From NCBI GenBank assembly GCA_023424475.1, contig JAFADX010000174.1, forward strand, positions 1 through 50,461: 50,461 bases of DNA. The letters run 5' to 3'. The notes under the pieces are model-generated. The model saw nothing but the letters and a program-made list of their open reading frames with translations. It was not told the origin of the DNA and made no database searches. The position numbers and the translations under genes are program-made. Shown piece by piece: positions 33,494 to 41,913 of this stretch. Positions within the stretch are counted from its first letter, which is position 1; each line of letters opens with the position of its first letter. The DNA comes from Pseudomonadota bacterium. GTDB lineage: Bacteria; Pseudomonadota; Alphaproteobacteria; Acetobacterales; Acetobacteraceae.

Positions 33494-35209
33494 TCAGCGC
33501 GCTGCGCGGCGCTTGGTCGTGGCGGCCGCATCGGGCTCGCCGTTCGCCGCCAGAACCACGCCGTACTCCGCCTCCGCCTGCTCCGGGTCGATCAGCCCGT
33601 AGCGGACATCGCGCGCCACCGCGGCGGGATCGCGCTGGAACGGGTCGCCATAGCCGCCGCCGCCCGGCATCTCGACGATCAGCCGATCCTCGGCGGGGAT
33701 GATCTGCAACCCCTTGATCGCCAGTTGCGCGCCGGATTCGAGCGACAGCCGCCCCTTCGCGCCCGGCGCCCCGCCGCTGCGGCCCCGGGCGGGATAGACG
33801 CCGCGCTCGAAGCGCGCCTGGATGCCGAAGGCAGCCTTGTCCCGGTTGCCGATCTCCATCCGCTGGCCAAGCCCGCCGCGCTGCCGGCCGGCGCCGCCGG
33901 AACCGCGCCGGAACTCCTTCCGCCAGACCACCAGCGGCGTGATCGCCTCGGTGATCTCCACCGGCACGTTGCGCACGCCCGACGGAAACGGCGTCGCCGA
34001 GAGCCCGTCCTGCCGCGGCCGCGCGCCGGCGCCGCCGGAATGGAAGGTGGTGACGTTGAAGGCGCGCGTGGCCGAGCCTTCGGTGCCCGTCAGCCCGTGC
34101 CCGGCCAGCAGGCTCAGGTTCCACAGGCTCGAGGTGCCCTCGGCCGGCACCGTGTCCGGCATCGCCTGGTCGAGGCAGCCATAGACCACGTCCGGCAGCA
34201 TGTGCCCCATCACCGAGCGTGCATAGACCGCCGCCGGATGCGGCGCGTTGACGATGGTGTTCTCGGGCGCCGTGACGATCACGGCATCCAGCGTCCCCGT
34301 GTTGTTCGGGATCCAGGGTGCGAGCGCCGCCTTCACGCCGAAGGCGGTATAGGCCTCCGTGTAGCAGAGCGGGCAGTTGATGGCGTAGCGCGACAGGCCG
34401 GAGGTGCCCGCGTAGTCCACCGTCACGCGGTCGCCCGCGATGCTCAGCGTCGCGACGAGCGTCACCGGCGCCTCGAAGCCGTCGATCGTCATCTCCGCCG
34501 TCCAGGAACCCTGGGGCAGCTTCGCGATGACCTCCGCCATGGCGCGCCGGCTGCGCGAGATGATCTCCTCGCCGAGATGATCGAGATCGGCGAGGCCGAA
34601 TTCGCGCATCATCTCGACCAGGCGCCTGCCGCCCGTCTCGTTGCAGGCGATCAGCGCATAGATGTCGCCCACCACCTGCACCGGCTCGCGCACATTGGCG
34701 CGGACGATGCCGAGCAGGTCCTCGTTCATCCGCCCCTCGCGCGCGAGGTACATCAGCGGGATGTAGAGGCCCTCATGGTAGATCTGCCGCCCCTCGGCGC
34801 TGACGCCGAGGCCGCCGATGTCGACCACATGCGTCGTGGAGGCGAAGAGCGCGACCGCCTTCCCGTCGAGGAAGATCGGCGTCACCACCGTCAGGTCGAA
34901 GAGGTGCCCCGTTCCCTTCCAGGGATCGTTGGTGATCAGGATGTCCCCGTCCTTCAGCGTCGCCGCCGGGAAGGCGTCGAGGAAGTGCACCACCGAGCGC
35001 GCCATGGAGTTGATGTGCCCCGGCGTGCCCGTCACCGCCTGGGCGAGCATCCGCCCCTTCATGTCGAAGACGCCGGCCGAGATGTCCCCGGCCTCGCGCG
35101 CCGCCGTCGAGAAGGCGGTCCGCACCAGCGTCTGCGCCTGCTCCTCCACCACCGAGAGCAGGCGGTTCCAGAGGATCTGGATCTCGATCTCGCCGATCAC
35201 GTTGCTCAT
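33494..35209 (-). CDS. hyuB: Hydantoinase B/oxoprolinase family protein
   Basis: The beta component of an ATP-dependent hydantoinase, N-methylhydantoinase, oxoprolinase or acetone-carboxylase-type enzyme. Family landmarks are QTLVRTAFSTAAREAGDISA at the N terminus, DILITNDPWKGTGHLFDLTV and EMPGGGGYGDPFQRDPAAVA at the end. It has 571 residues. Its ATG 35209 overlaps the hyuA stop by four bases, indicating coupled translation of the two subunits. The cytosolic alpha-beta complex hydrolyses a cyclic amide with ATP; its exact substrate is not known. Confidence 0.92.
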   Translation of the reverse strand: MSNVIGEIEIQILWNRLLSVVEEQAQTLVRTAFSTAAREAGDISAGVFDMKGRMLAQAVTGTPGHINSMARSVVHFLDAFPAATLKDGDILITNDPWKGTGHLFDLTVVTPIFLDGKAVALFASTTHVVDIGGLGVSAEGRQIYHEGLYIPLMYLAREGRMNEDLLGIVRANVREPVQVVGDIYALIACNETGGRRLVEMMREFGLADLDHLGEEIISRSRRAMAEVIAKLPQGSWTAEMTIDGFEAPVTLVATLSIAGDRVTVDYAGTSGLSRYAINCPLCYTEAYTAFGVKAALAPWIPNNTGTLDAVIVTAPENTIVNAPHPAAVYARSVMGHMLPDVVYGCLDQAMPDTVPAEGTSSLWNLSLLAGHGLTGTEGSATRAFNVTTFHSGGAGARPRQDGLSATPFPSGVRNVPVEITEAITPLVVWRKEFRRGSGGAGRQRGGLGQRMEIGNRDKAAFGIQARFERGVYPARGRSGGAPGAKGRLSLESGAQLAIKGLQIIPAEDRLIVEMPGGGGYGDPFQRDPAAVARDVRYGLIDPEQAEAEYGVVLAANGEPDAAATTKRRAAR

Positions 35210-37284
35210 CGGGCGATCCTCTCGATCAGGATGTGGCCGGCCGCATTGGGTCCGGCGCGGAAGCCCTCGGGGACGAGGGTGGAAGTCTCGGCCTCGACGA
35301 TCACCGCCGGGCCGCTGATGCGCGCGCCGGCAGCCAGCGTGGCGCGGTCGTAGATCGCGGCCTCGACCGGTCCGCCCGTCCCCGGATCGACGATGCGCCG
35401 CCGGCCGGTGGGCGGCGGCGCCGCCGCCTCCGGCGGGTCGGGGATGCGCGCCGGCAGCGGCTTCGCCTCGGCGAGCGCCAGCGTCCAGGTCAGCACCTCG
35501 ATCTCCAGCCTCGGGATCGTGCGGCCATAGAGCGCGTGGTAGGTGCGCTCGAAGGCCGCGCGGAAGATCTCCGCCCCGTCCGCGCCATAGGGCCCCTCCG
35601 GCAGCGCCACCGCCACCTCGTGGCCCTGGCCGCGATAGCGCATGAAGCCCGTCCGCACCTCCTGCAGCGCCGCCCCGGGCGCACCGAGCCGGACCACCGC
35701 TTCCGCCTCCTCGCGCATCGCCGCATAGAGGCCGTTCACCAGCGCCGCATCGAAGGCCCTGAGGCTGACCAGGCGCGTGCGCACCACCTCGTAGCCGATC
35801 GGGGCGCCGAGGAAGCCGTAGGCCGAGCCGACCCCCGCGCCGACCGGCACCAGCACCCGGTCCATGCCGAGCTTCTGCGCCATGCGCGCCGCGTGCAGCG
35901 GCGCCGCGCCGCCGAAGGCGATCATCGTCCGCCCGCTGGTCTCCTTGCCGTTCTCGACCGCATGGACACGTGCCGCGCTCGCCATGGTCTCGGTGACGAT
36001 CTCGGTGATGCCGAGCGCCGCCTGCGCGAGAGGCATGCCGAGCGGCCGCGCCACGGTCGCCGCGCAGGCCTCGTCGGAGGCCGCGGGATCGAGCGTGATG
36101 TGCCCGCCGGCGAAACGCGACGGGTCGATCCAGGACAGGGCCAGGTCGGCATCCGTCACCGTCGGCACGGTGCCGCCGCGGCCGTAGCAGGCCGGGCCCG
36201 GCATGGACCCTGCGCTGTCTGGCCCCACCGTGATGCGGCCGAGGCCGTCCACGCGCGCGATCGAACCGCCGCCGGCGCCGATCTCGACCATGTCGATCAC
36301 GGGGATCCGCACCGGAATGCCGCTGCCCTTCACGAAGCGCGCCGCGCGGGCGATCTCGAAGTGCCGGGCCTGCTGCGGCTTCATGTCGTCGATCAGCGTG
36401 ATCTTCGCCGTCGTGCCGCCCATGTCGAAGGCGAGCGCCCGGTCGATGCCGTTCTCGGCCGCCAGGATCTGCGCCAGGATCGCACCCCCCGCCGGCCCGG
36501 ATTCCACCAGCCGGATCGGGAAGCGCCGCGCCGTCTCGACCGTCGTGATCCCGCCCGAGGACATGATCAGCAGCAGCGGCCCGGTGCTGCCGAGCGCCTT
36601 GAGCCCATCCTCCAGCCGATGCAGGTAGCGCTCCATCAGCGGCAGGACATAGGCATTGGCGACGGTCGTCGAGGTCCGCTCGTATTCGCGGATCTCCGGG
36701 CAGACTTCGGAGGAGATGGCGATCACCTCCGCCGGCAGGTGGCGCGCAAGGATCTCCCGCGCGCGCCGCTCATGCGCGTCGTTCTGGTAGGCATGGAGGA
36801 AGGAGACGGCGACCGCCTCCGCGCCCTCCGCCCTGATGGCGGCGCCGATCCGCTCCACCGCCGCCTCATCCATCGCCAGCAGGACGTCGCCGTCGGCGGC
36901 GACGCGCTCCGGCACCTCGAAGCGCCAGGGGCGCGGCACCAGGGGCTCGGGCCGTTCCATGTAGAGGTCGTACTGCTCGAAGCGGTGCTCGTAGGCGATC
37001 TCGAGGGAATCGCGGAACCCCTCGGTCGTCACCAGCGCGGTCCGCGCGCCCTTGCGCTCGATCAGCGCATTGGTGGCGAGCGTGGTGCCATGGATCACCA
37101 GCGCGAGGTCGGCCGCGCCGACCCCGGCCTCCGCGAGGATCTTCGCCGTGCCGTCCAGCACCGCACGCTCCGGCGCGTCATGAGTCGTCAGCACCTTGGT
37201 GGAGATGAACCGGTCCGGCAGCGCGAGGACCAGGTCGGTGAAGGTGCCGCCGATATCGACGGCCAGGCGTGCAGTCTTGCTCAT
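35206..37284 (-). CDS. hyuA: Hydantoinase A/oxoprolinase family protein
   Basis: The ATP-binding alpha component, of the actin-like ATPase fold. The N-terminal phosphate loop is RLAVDIGGTFTDLVLALPDR (DIGGTFTD). IHGTTLATNALIERKG and FDMGGTTAKITLIDD follow as the second phosphate motif, then MVEIGAGGGSIARVDGLGR. It has 692 residues, slightly shorter than eukaryotic oxoprolinase, as the two halves are split in bacteria. It follows the Bug receptor by 45 bases and is coupled to hyuB by ATGA. Confidence 0.93.
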   Translation of the reverse strand: MSKTARLAVDIGGTFTDLVLALPDRFISTKVLTTHDAPERAVLDGTAKILAEAGVGAADLALVIHGTTLATNALIERKGARTALVTTEGFRDSLEIAYEHRFEQYDLYMERPEPLVPRPWRFEVPERVAADGDVLLAMDEAAVERIGAAIRAEGAEAVAVSFLHAYQNDAHERRAREILARHLPAEVIAISSEVCPEIREYERTSTTVANAYVLPLMERYLHRLEDGLKALGSTGPLLLIMSSGGITTVETARRFPIRLVESGPAGGAILAQILAAENGIDRALAFDMGGTTAKITLIDDMKPQQARHFEIARAARFVKGSGIPVRIPVIDMVEIGAGGGSIARVDGLGRITVGPDSAGSMPGPACYGRGGTVPTVTDADLALSWIDPSRFAGGHITLDPAASDEACAATVARPLGMPLAQAALGITEIVTETMASAARVHAVENGKETSGRTMIAFGGAAPLHAARMAQKLGMDRVLVPVGAGVGSAYGFLGAPIGYEVVRTRLVSLRAFDAALVNGLYAAMREEAEAVVRLGAPGAALQEVRTGFMRYRGQGHEVAVALPEGPYGADGAEIFRAAFERTYHALYGRTIPRLEIEVLTWTLALAEAKPLPARIPDPPEAAAPPPTGRRRIVDPGTGGPVEAAIYDRATLAAGARISGPAVIVEAETSTLVPEGFRAGPNAAGHILIERIAR

Positions 37285-37329
37285 TATGTCCCTTGCGGCA
37301 GTGCGGGCAGGCGGAAGGATGCTCCCGCG

Positions 37330-38307
37330 TCAGTCGGCGCGGATGTTGGCGGCCTGGACGACGGTGCGCCAGGTCTCCAGCTCGGTGCGCACGAAGGCGG
37401 CGAATTCGGCGGGCGACATGGGCGCCGGCCGGAAGCCGATCCGGTGCAGCATCTCCGTGATCGCGGGGCGCACGATGATCTTCGCGATCTCCCCGGCCAG
37501 CCGGGTGCGGATCGGCTCCGGCGTGCCCGGCGGGGCGATGAGGCCGTACCAGTTGGAGATGTCGAAGTCCGGCACCACGTCGCCGACCGAGGGCGTCTGC
37601 GGGGAGGTCTCCCACCGCGCCGCCGAGCTCACCGCCAGCAGCCGGAGCTGCCCCTGCTGCACCATCGGCCAGGCCGAGGCGTCGCTGAAGAAGACGTCCA
37701 CGTTGCCGGCGAGCATGTCCGTCAGCACCGGGCCGGTGCCGCGATAGGGCACATGCGCCATGCGCACGCCGAGGCGGAGGTTCATCAGCTCGACGGCGAG
37801 ATGCGTGCCGGTACCGACCCCGGCCGAGGCGAAGCGCACGGCGTCCGGCTCGCGCCGCACCAGCGCGACGAAGTCCTGGAGGTTCTGCGCGCTGAAGCCG
37901 TTCCGGGCGACAAGCAGCAGCGGGCTGCGGGCGATCATCGTCACATAGCCGAGGGTCAGCGGATCATAGGGCGTCGGCCGCACCACCGGCCCGGCGGTCA
38001 TGTTGCCCGGGCTGACCATGGACAGCGTATAGCCGTCGGGCGGGGACTTCGCGACCATGTCCACGCCGATCGCGCCGCCCGCGCCGCCGCGGTTCTCGAC
38101 GACGACGGGCTGCCCGAGCGAGACGCCGAGCGGCTCGGCGATGATGCGCGCGACGGCATCCACGCCGCCGCCCGGCGCGAAGGGCACGACGAGGCGGATC
38201 GGCCGGTCCGGATAGGGCCCCGCCGCGATGGCCGGCCGGATCGCGGCAGCCATGCCGGCGCCCAGAAGACCGCCTCCGAGGTGACGGCGCGTGATCGAAA
38301 GTCGCAT
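37330..38307 (-). CDS. Bug/TctC-family receptor, first gene of the hydantoinase operon
   Basis: A periplasmic receptor with signal MRLSITRRHLGGGLLGAGMA and mature start YPDRPIRLVVPFAPGGGVDA. NRGGAGGAIGVDMVAKSPPD, HVPYRGTGPVLTDMLAGNVD and ISNWYGLIAPPGTPEPI follow. It has 325 residues. ATG 38307 is fixed by the signal peptide, with GGGAGA upstream. It is the first gene of a minus-strand cluster with hyuA, hyuB and the racemase, and is divergent from a LysR gene, so it may bind the cyclic substrate or its product. No TctAB is present. Confidence 0.9.
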   Translation of the reverse strand: MRLSITRRHLGGGLLGAGMAAAIRPAIAAGPYPDRPIRLVVPFAPGGGVDAVARIIAEPLGVSLGQPVVVENRGGAGGAIGVDMVAKSPPDGYTLSMVSPGNMTAGPVVRPTPYDPLTLGYVTMIARSPLLLVARNGFSAQNLQDFVALVRREPDAVRFASAGVGTGTHLAVELMNLRLGVRMAHVPYRGTGPVLTDMLAGNVDVFFSDASAWPMVQQGQLRLLAVSSAARWETSPQTPSVGDVVPDFDISNWYGLIAPPGTPEPIRTRLAGEIAKIIVRPAITEMLHRIGFRPAPMSPAEFAAFVRTELETWRTVVQAANIRAD

Positions 38308-38414
38308 GGGGTCGTGTCTCCCTTGCATGGGTCCGTGACCGGCGCCTCCCAGGGCGCTGCTTGTTGCCCGCCATCGGGCCGGCGGGATGGCGTCCAGCCT
38401 AGGCATCGGCCGCC

Positions 38415-38462
38415 ATAAGCGACCAACAAAAACCCGCGCCAGATCCCATGCATATTGCTTAT
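38415..38462. promoter_or_regulatory. Spaced inverted repeat ATAAGC...GCTTAT, candidate LysR operator
   Basis: ATAAGC (38415-38420) and GCTTAT (38457-38462) are inverted repeats 42 bases centre to centre, in the divergent gap between the receptor-hyuAB operon and the LysR gene. A similar pair at the same spacing is found beside the second LysR gene. LysR regulators usually bind a pair of sites in such a gap. Confidence 0.4.
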
Positions 38463-38474
38463 CCTTTTCCCGTC

Positions 38475-39320
38475 ATGCCACTCGACCTCAGCGCCCTGCG
38501 CACATTCCTCGCCATCGCGGAGACACGGACCTTCGAGCAGGCCGGCATCCGCGTCGGCCGAACCCAGCCGGCGGTCAGCCAGCAGATGCGCCGGCTGGAA
38601 GCGCAGGCCGGCGCGCGGCTGTTCCGCCGCCGCGGCCGCAGCAGCGAACTCACCGAAGCAGGGCTCCGCTTGGTCGCACATGCGCGGCGCCTGCTCGCAG
38701 TGCATGACGAAGCCCTGGCAAGCCTGCATGGCGGGGGCACGGGCGGCCTCGTGCGGATGGGCGTGCCCCCCGACTACGCCGAGGGCGTGCTGCCCGGGAT
38801 GCTGCGCCGCTTCGCGCAGTCGAGCCCGGGCGTGAGGCTCGAACTGATGGTGGCGCGGAGCGCCTCCCTCATGGCGGCCCTGCACGAAGGCGGGCTCGAT
38901 CTCGCCGTCTCGACGCAGACGGAGGGGGCGCTGCCGCATGTCGTCCTCCGGCGGTCGCCCCTCGCCTGGATCGCCGCCTATGATTTCCGCCTCGGGCGGG
39001 AGGAGGTCGTGCCCCTGCTGCTCCCGACGGAAGCCGGCCTGCACCGCAGGATCGCGTTGACGGCGCTCGAGCGCGCCGGCCGCGCCTATGTCGAGCGGGG
39101 GACGGCAAGCAGCCTCGCCGGCCTGCGCGCCGCGGTGCGCGCGGGCCTGGGCGTGACGCCGCGCAGCGTCGACATGCTGGCGCCGGACCTGCGGGTCCTG
39201 GGCGACCGCGAGGGGTTGCCGCCGCTGGGCGAGATCACCTTCGTCCTGCACCGCCGGAAGGCCGGCGCGCCGGAGGCGGCGCGGCAGCTGTTCGACCTCG
39301 CGGCGAGCGGGAGTCGGTGA
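38475..39320 (+). CDS. LysR-family transcriptional regulator
   Basis: The N-terminal winged helix is ALRTFLAIAETRTFEQAGIR, with the recognition region VGRTQPAVSQQMRRLEAQAG and LFRRRGRSSELTEAGLRLVA. The effector domain follows (LVRMGVPPDYAEGVLPGMLR). The 281 residues from ATG 38475 are at the short end of the family. An upstream ATG at 38448 would put part of the inverted repeat inside the gene, so I prefer 38475. It is divergent from the Bug-hyuA-hyuB-racemase operon and probably controls it. Its 3' end overlaps the next gene by 86 bases in the opposite direction. Confidence 0.88.
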   Translation: MPLDLSALRTFLAIAETRTFEQAGIRVGRTQPAVSQQMRRLEAQAGARLFRRRGRSSELTEAGLRLVAHARRLLAVHDEALASLHGGGTGGLVRMGVPPDYAEGVLPGMLRRFAQSSPGVRLELMVARSASLMAALHEGGLDLAVSTQTEGALPHVVLRRSPLAWIAAYDFRLGREEVVPLLLPTEAGLHRRIALTALERAGRAYVERGTASSLAGLRAAVRAGLGVTPRSVDMLAPDLRVLGDREGLPPLGEITFVLHRRKAGAPEAARQLFDLAASGSR

Positions 39321-40239
39321 GGAGGAAGGCGCGGCGGGTCAGCACCTCCATCGCGGTGCTCGCGCAGAGGTCGGCGAGCCGTGCCGCGGCGCCCGTCAGC
39401 GGCTGCCTGCGCGCGACGAGCAGCCGCAGCCGCAGCGGGACCGGCGGCGCCAGGGGCAGCATGCGCAGATCCTTCCACCAGCCCGGCGCGAGGATGTAGT
39501 CCTCGACCAGTCCAGGCATGCCGGTGCTGGCGACCGTCGCGCAGATCGTCGTGGAGGCCGCGGCGTCGACCCGGGGCGCATAGGCCTCGCCGACTTCCTC
39601 GAAGGCCACCGCGATGCGGTCGCTGAGGGGAGAATGGACAGGATAGGCGACATAGGCCACGCCACGAAGGTCGCGCGCCTCCACCATGCGCCGCTGCGCA
39701 AAGGGATGGTCGCGCCGGACGACGCAGCCGACATGGGCCGCGCCGAGTTCCTGGGCGACCACCAGGGGATCGTCGAGGATGTCGTGCACCAGCCCGACAT
39801 CGGCCGCCCCCCGCCCCACCGCTGTCACCACCTCCCGCGTCACGCCGATGGTGACGCCGACCTGCAGGCTCGGATGGCGCGCCATGGAGGATGCGATCAC
39901 CAGCGGCAGCACGGTGTTCGCGATGGTCGGCACGGCAGCTACGGTGACCCGCCCGGCAGGCCCCCGGCGCAGCGCGTTGCCGAGGTCCCGCAGCCCGCCA
40001 AGGGCGGCGAAGACGCCGTCCAGCGCGGGCAGCAGCGCCTCGGCCTCCTGGGTCGGCTCCAGCCTGCCGCCGCGCCGCAGGAACAGCGGCAGGCCGAGCA
40101 TCTCCTCCAGTTGGCGCAGCGTCCTGCTCACCGCCGGCTGCGACACGCCAAGATCCTGCGCCGCGCGCGTGACGCTGCGTCGTCGCAGCAGCGCCTGCAG
40201 GGCTTCGAGTTCGCGAAGGGTCGGCGCGCGGCCATTCAT
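39235..40239 (-). CDS. LysR-family transcriptional regulator
   Basis: A second LysR regulator with helix-turn-helix RRRSVTRAAQDLGVSQPAVS and RTLRQLEEMLGLPLFLRRGG, and effector domain opening RVTVAAVPTIANTVLPLVIA. It has 334 residues from ATG 40239, about 30 more than usual. The extra C-terminal tail, Pro/Arg/Ala-rich (SPRGRTAAAPPPARRPSGGA), is read antisense to the end of the neighbouring LysR gene. It is divergent from the phosphotriesterase-family gene and probably controls it (by position). Confidence 0.87.
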   Translation of the reverse strand: MNGRAPTLRELEALQALLRRRSVTRAAQDLGVSQPAVSRTLRQLEEMLGLPLFLRRGGRLEPTQEAEALLPALDGVFAALGGLRDLGNALRRGPAGRVTVAAVPTIANTVLPLVIASSMARHPSLQVGVTIGVTREVVTAVGRGAADVGLVHDILDDPLVVAQELGAAHVGCVVRRDHPFAQRRMVEARDLRGVAYVAYPVHSPLSDRIAVAFEEVGEAYAPRVDAAASTTICATVASTGMPGLVEDYILAPGWWKDLRMLPLAPPVPLRLRLLVARRQPLTGAAARLADLCASTAMEVLTRRAFLLTDSRSPRGRTAAAPPPARRPSGGAGRR

Positions 40240-40284
40240 AACCCAAGCGTATGCGCAATGATCTGTTCTGCACAATTGGTTATG
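40237..40284. promoter_or_regulatory. Spaced inverted repeat CATAACC...GGTTATG beside second LysR
   Basis: CATAACC (40237-40243) and GGTTATG (40278-40284) form a perfect 7-bp inverted repeat, 41 bases centre to centre. They lie in the 198-base divergent gap between the LysR gene and the phosphotriesterase-family gene, which otherwise shows no gene. The left half covers the LysR start codon, as expected for autorepression. The spacing matches the pair near the other LysR gene. Confidence 0.4.
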
Positions 40285-40437
40285 CCACAGCACGCCTCGA
40301 GGGATCGGCGATGTTCCGCGTCCAGGCGCGCGGCCACGCATCGCGCGCGAACGCGCAGCGTGCCAAGCTGAGGTCCGTGCCGTGCCTCGGCCGGCGGTTG
40401 CGGCGGCACGCGAGGGGCAACCGAGGGGAGATGAGCG

Positions 40438-41478
40438 ATGCGCCTGACGCGCGACGAGATGAGGGGCAAGGCACAGACGGTGCTCGGCCTGGTGGATCCG
40501 GCCGATCTCGGCCACACCCTGATGCATGAGCACCTGATCTGGAACATCACCCCGCCGTCGCAGCGCGTGCCCGGCCTCGCCGGCGGACCACAGCCGGGCC
40601 GGTACTGGGACCTGCTGAACGGCCACGTCGCCGATCCGCGCAACACCACCCAGAAGGACCGCGACGTCGCCGCCCGCGCTACGGCCGAGATGGTCGCCGC
40701 CGGCGGGAAGACGGTGGTCGAGCTCACCATCGGCGGGCTCGAACCCGATCCCGACGGGCTGGCCGAGGTCGCGCGCAGGACCGGCGCCCACATCGTCATG
40801 GGCTGCGGCCACTACGTCCATGACTACCAGGACCCGGCGAACCACGGCCGCAGCATCGACAGCTTCGCCGAGGAGATGATCGACCAGGTGCAGCAGGGAG
40901 CCTGGGGCACCGGGGTGCGCGCGGGCATCGTCGGCGAGATCGGCTGCCAATGGCCCTGGACGGACCTGGAGAAGCGGGTGCTGGCCGGCGCGGTCATCGC
41001 GCAGCAGCACACCGGCGCCGCCCTCACGATCCATCCGGCACGGCACGAGGACCATCCCTGGATGCTGGTCGAGTTCCTGAAGGAGCACGGCGCCGACCTG
41101 TCGCGCACCATCATCGACCACATCGACCGCACGATCTTCGATGACGACCGCCTGTTCCGCCTGGCGGATGCCGGCGTGATCCTCGAATGGGACCTGTTCG
41201 GTCAGGAGAACACCTATTACGCCCATTCGGACATCGACATGCCGAATGACGGGATGCGCATCCGCACCATCCGGCGGGTCATCGACCGCGGACATCTCGA
41301 TCAGATCGTGATCAGCCATGACATCTGCCACACGATCCAGTTCAGCGAATGGGGCGGCCATGGCTACGCCCATATCCAGAAGAAGGTGCTGCCGCACATG
41401 CGCAAGCGCGGCTGGCAGGACTCCGAGATCGAGGCGATCATGGTCGGCAATCCGCGGCGGCTGCTGACCTTCGTCTGA
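40438..41478 (+). CDS. Phosphotriesterase-family metal-dependent hydrolase
   Basis: A binuclear amidohydrolase-superfamily enzyme of the PTE/lactonase branch. Metal ligands are H30 and H32 in LMHEHL, the bridging carboxylate probably E167 in VGEIGC (where PTE has a carbamylated Lys), then H199 (TIHPAR), H228 (IDHID) and D295 (SHDIC). The ligand set is complete. It has 346 residues and no signal peptide. ATG 40438 is close behind GAGGGGAGATG. Members include lactonases, so phosphotriester hydrolysis should not be assumed. The gene is divergent from the second LysR. Confidence 0.87.
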   Translation: MRLTRDEMRGKAQTVLGLVDPADLGHTLMHEHLIWNITPPSQRVPGLAGGPQPGRYWDLLNGHVADPRNTTQKDRDVAARATAEMVAAGGKTVVELTIGGLEPDPDGLAEVARRTGAHIVMGCGHYVHDYQDPANHGRSIDSFAEEMIDQVQQGAWGTGVRAGIVGEIGCQWPWTDLEKRVLAGAVIAQQHTGAALTIHPARHEDHPWMLVEFLKEHGADLSRTIIDHIDRTIFDDDRLFRLADAGVILEWDLFGQENTYYAHSDIDMPNDGMRIRTIRRVIDRGHLDQIVISHDICHTIQFSEWGGHGYAHIQKKVLPHMRKRGWQDSEIEAIMVGNPRRLLTFV

Positions 41479-41578
41479 GGGCGCCGCCCGGGCATGGCGC
41501 CGTCGGCCGCGCGCCGGGCATCGCTGCGGCGATCAGCGCCTGTTCCCGGGACCGGACCGCTTCGACGTCCGCGGCGGC

Positions 41579-41627
41579 TAGAGCAGATCCCGGTCAGGTG
41601 GGATCACCTGATCGGGTGAAGATGCTC
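41579..41627. repeat. TAGAGCA-type palindromic repeat
   Basis: CCCGGTCAGGTG-GGAT-CACCTGATCGGG (41589-41616) is a 12-bp stem with one G-T pair and a 4-nt loop. Outer GAGCA (41581-41585) and TGCTC (41623-41627) extend it. The left end TAGAGCA is the same as that of the larger palindrome at 9450. It abuts the insertion-sequence scar on the 3' side of the IS630 remnant and might be its terminus or an older dispersed repeat. Confidence 0.6.
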
Positions 41628-41681
41628 GCACAAACAAAGGGCTAGGGACGTTGCCGTGAGCCAGGGCGAGCGGGAACGACT

Positions 41682-41912
41682 CTAGTGGAGTGATTCCAGC
41701 AGACGCTTCCCGCGCTGGTGCTTGCCGATGATGGTGTCGGCGGGTGCGGTCCGGCGGAAGGGCTTCGGGTCGGCGTTGTGGGCGTCGAGGTAGTCCCGGA
41801 TGGCTTGGTTCAGCTCGATCACGGAGCGGAAGACGCCGCGCTTCAGGCGGCGCGTGGTCAGGGTGGCGAACAGACCCTCCACGGCATTGATCCAGGAGGC
41901 CGAGGTCGGTAA
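41682..41912 (-). pseudogene. IS630-family transposase, C-terminal fragment
   Basis: The frame read on the minus strand gives PTSASWINAVEGLFATLTTR, then RLKRGVFRSVIELNQAIRDY and ADTIIGKHQRGKRLLESLH before the stop. This is the end of an IS630-type DDE transposase, including the last catalytic glutamate (NAVEG). About 75 residues survive of roughly 350. The codon just upstream runs into a stop after the join at about 41913. There is no start codon of its own. Confidence 0.82.
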
Positions 41913-41913
41913 C

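Noticed and set aside
35233..38418. A 1061-codon open frame antisense to hyuA and the Bug receptor
   Set aside because: It spans two genes with strong family motifs on the other strand and has an Arg/Ala/Asp/His-biased composition typical of a reverse-complement shadow.
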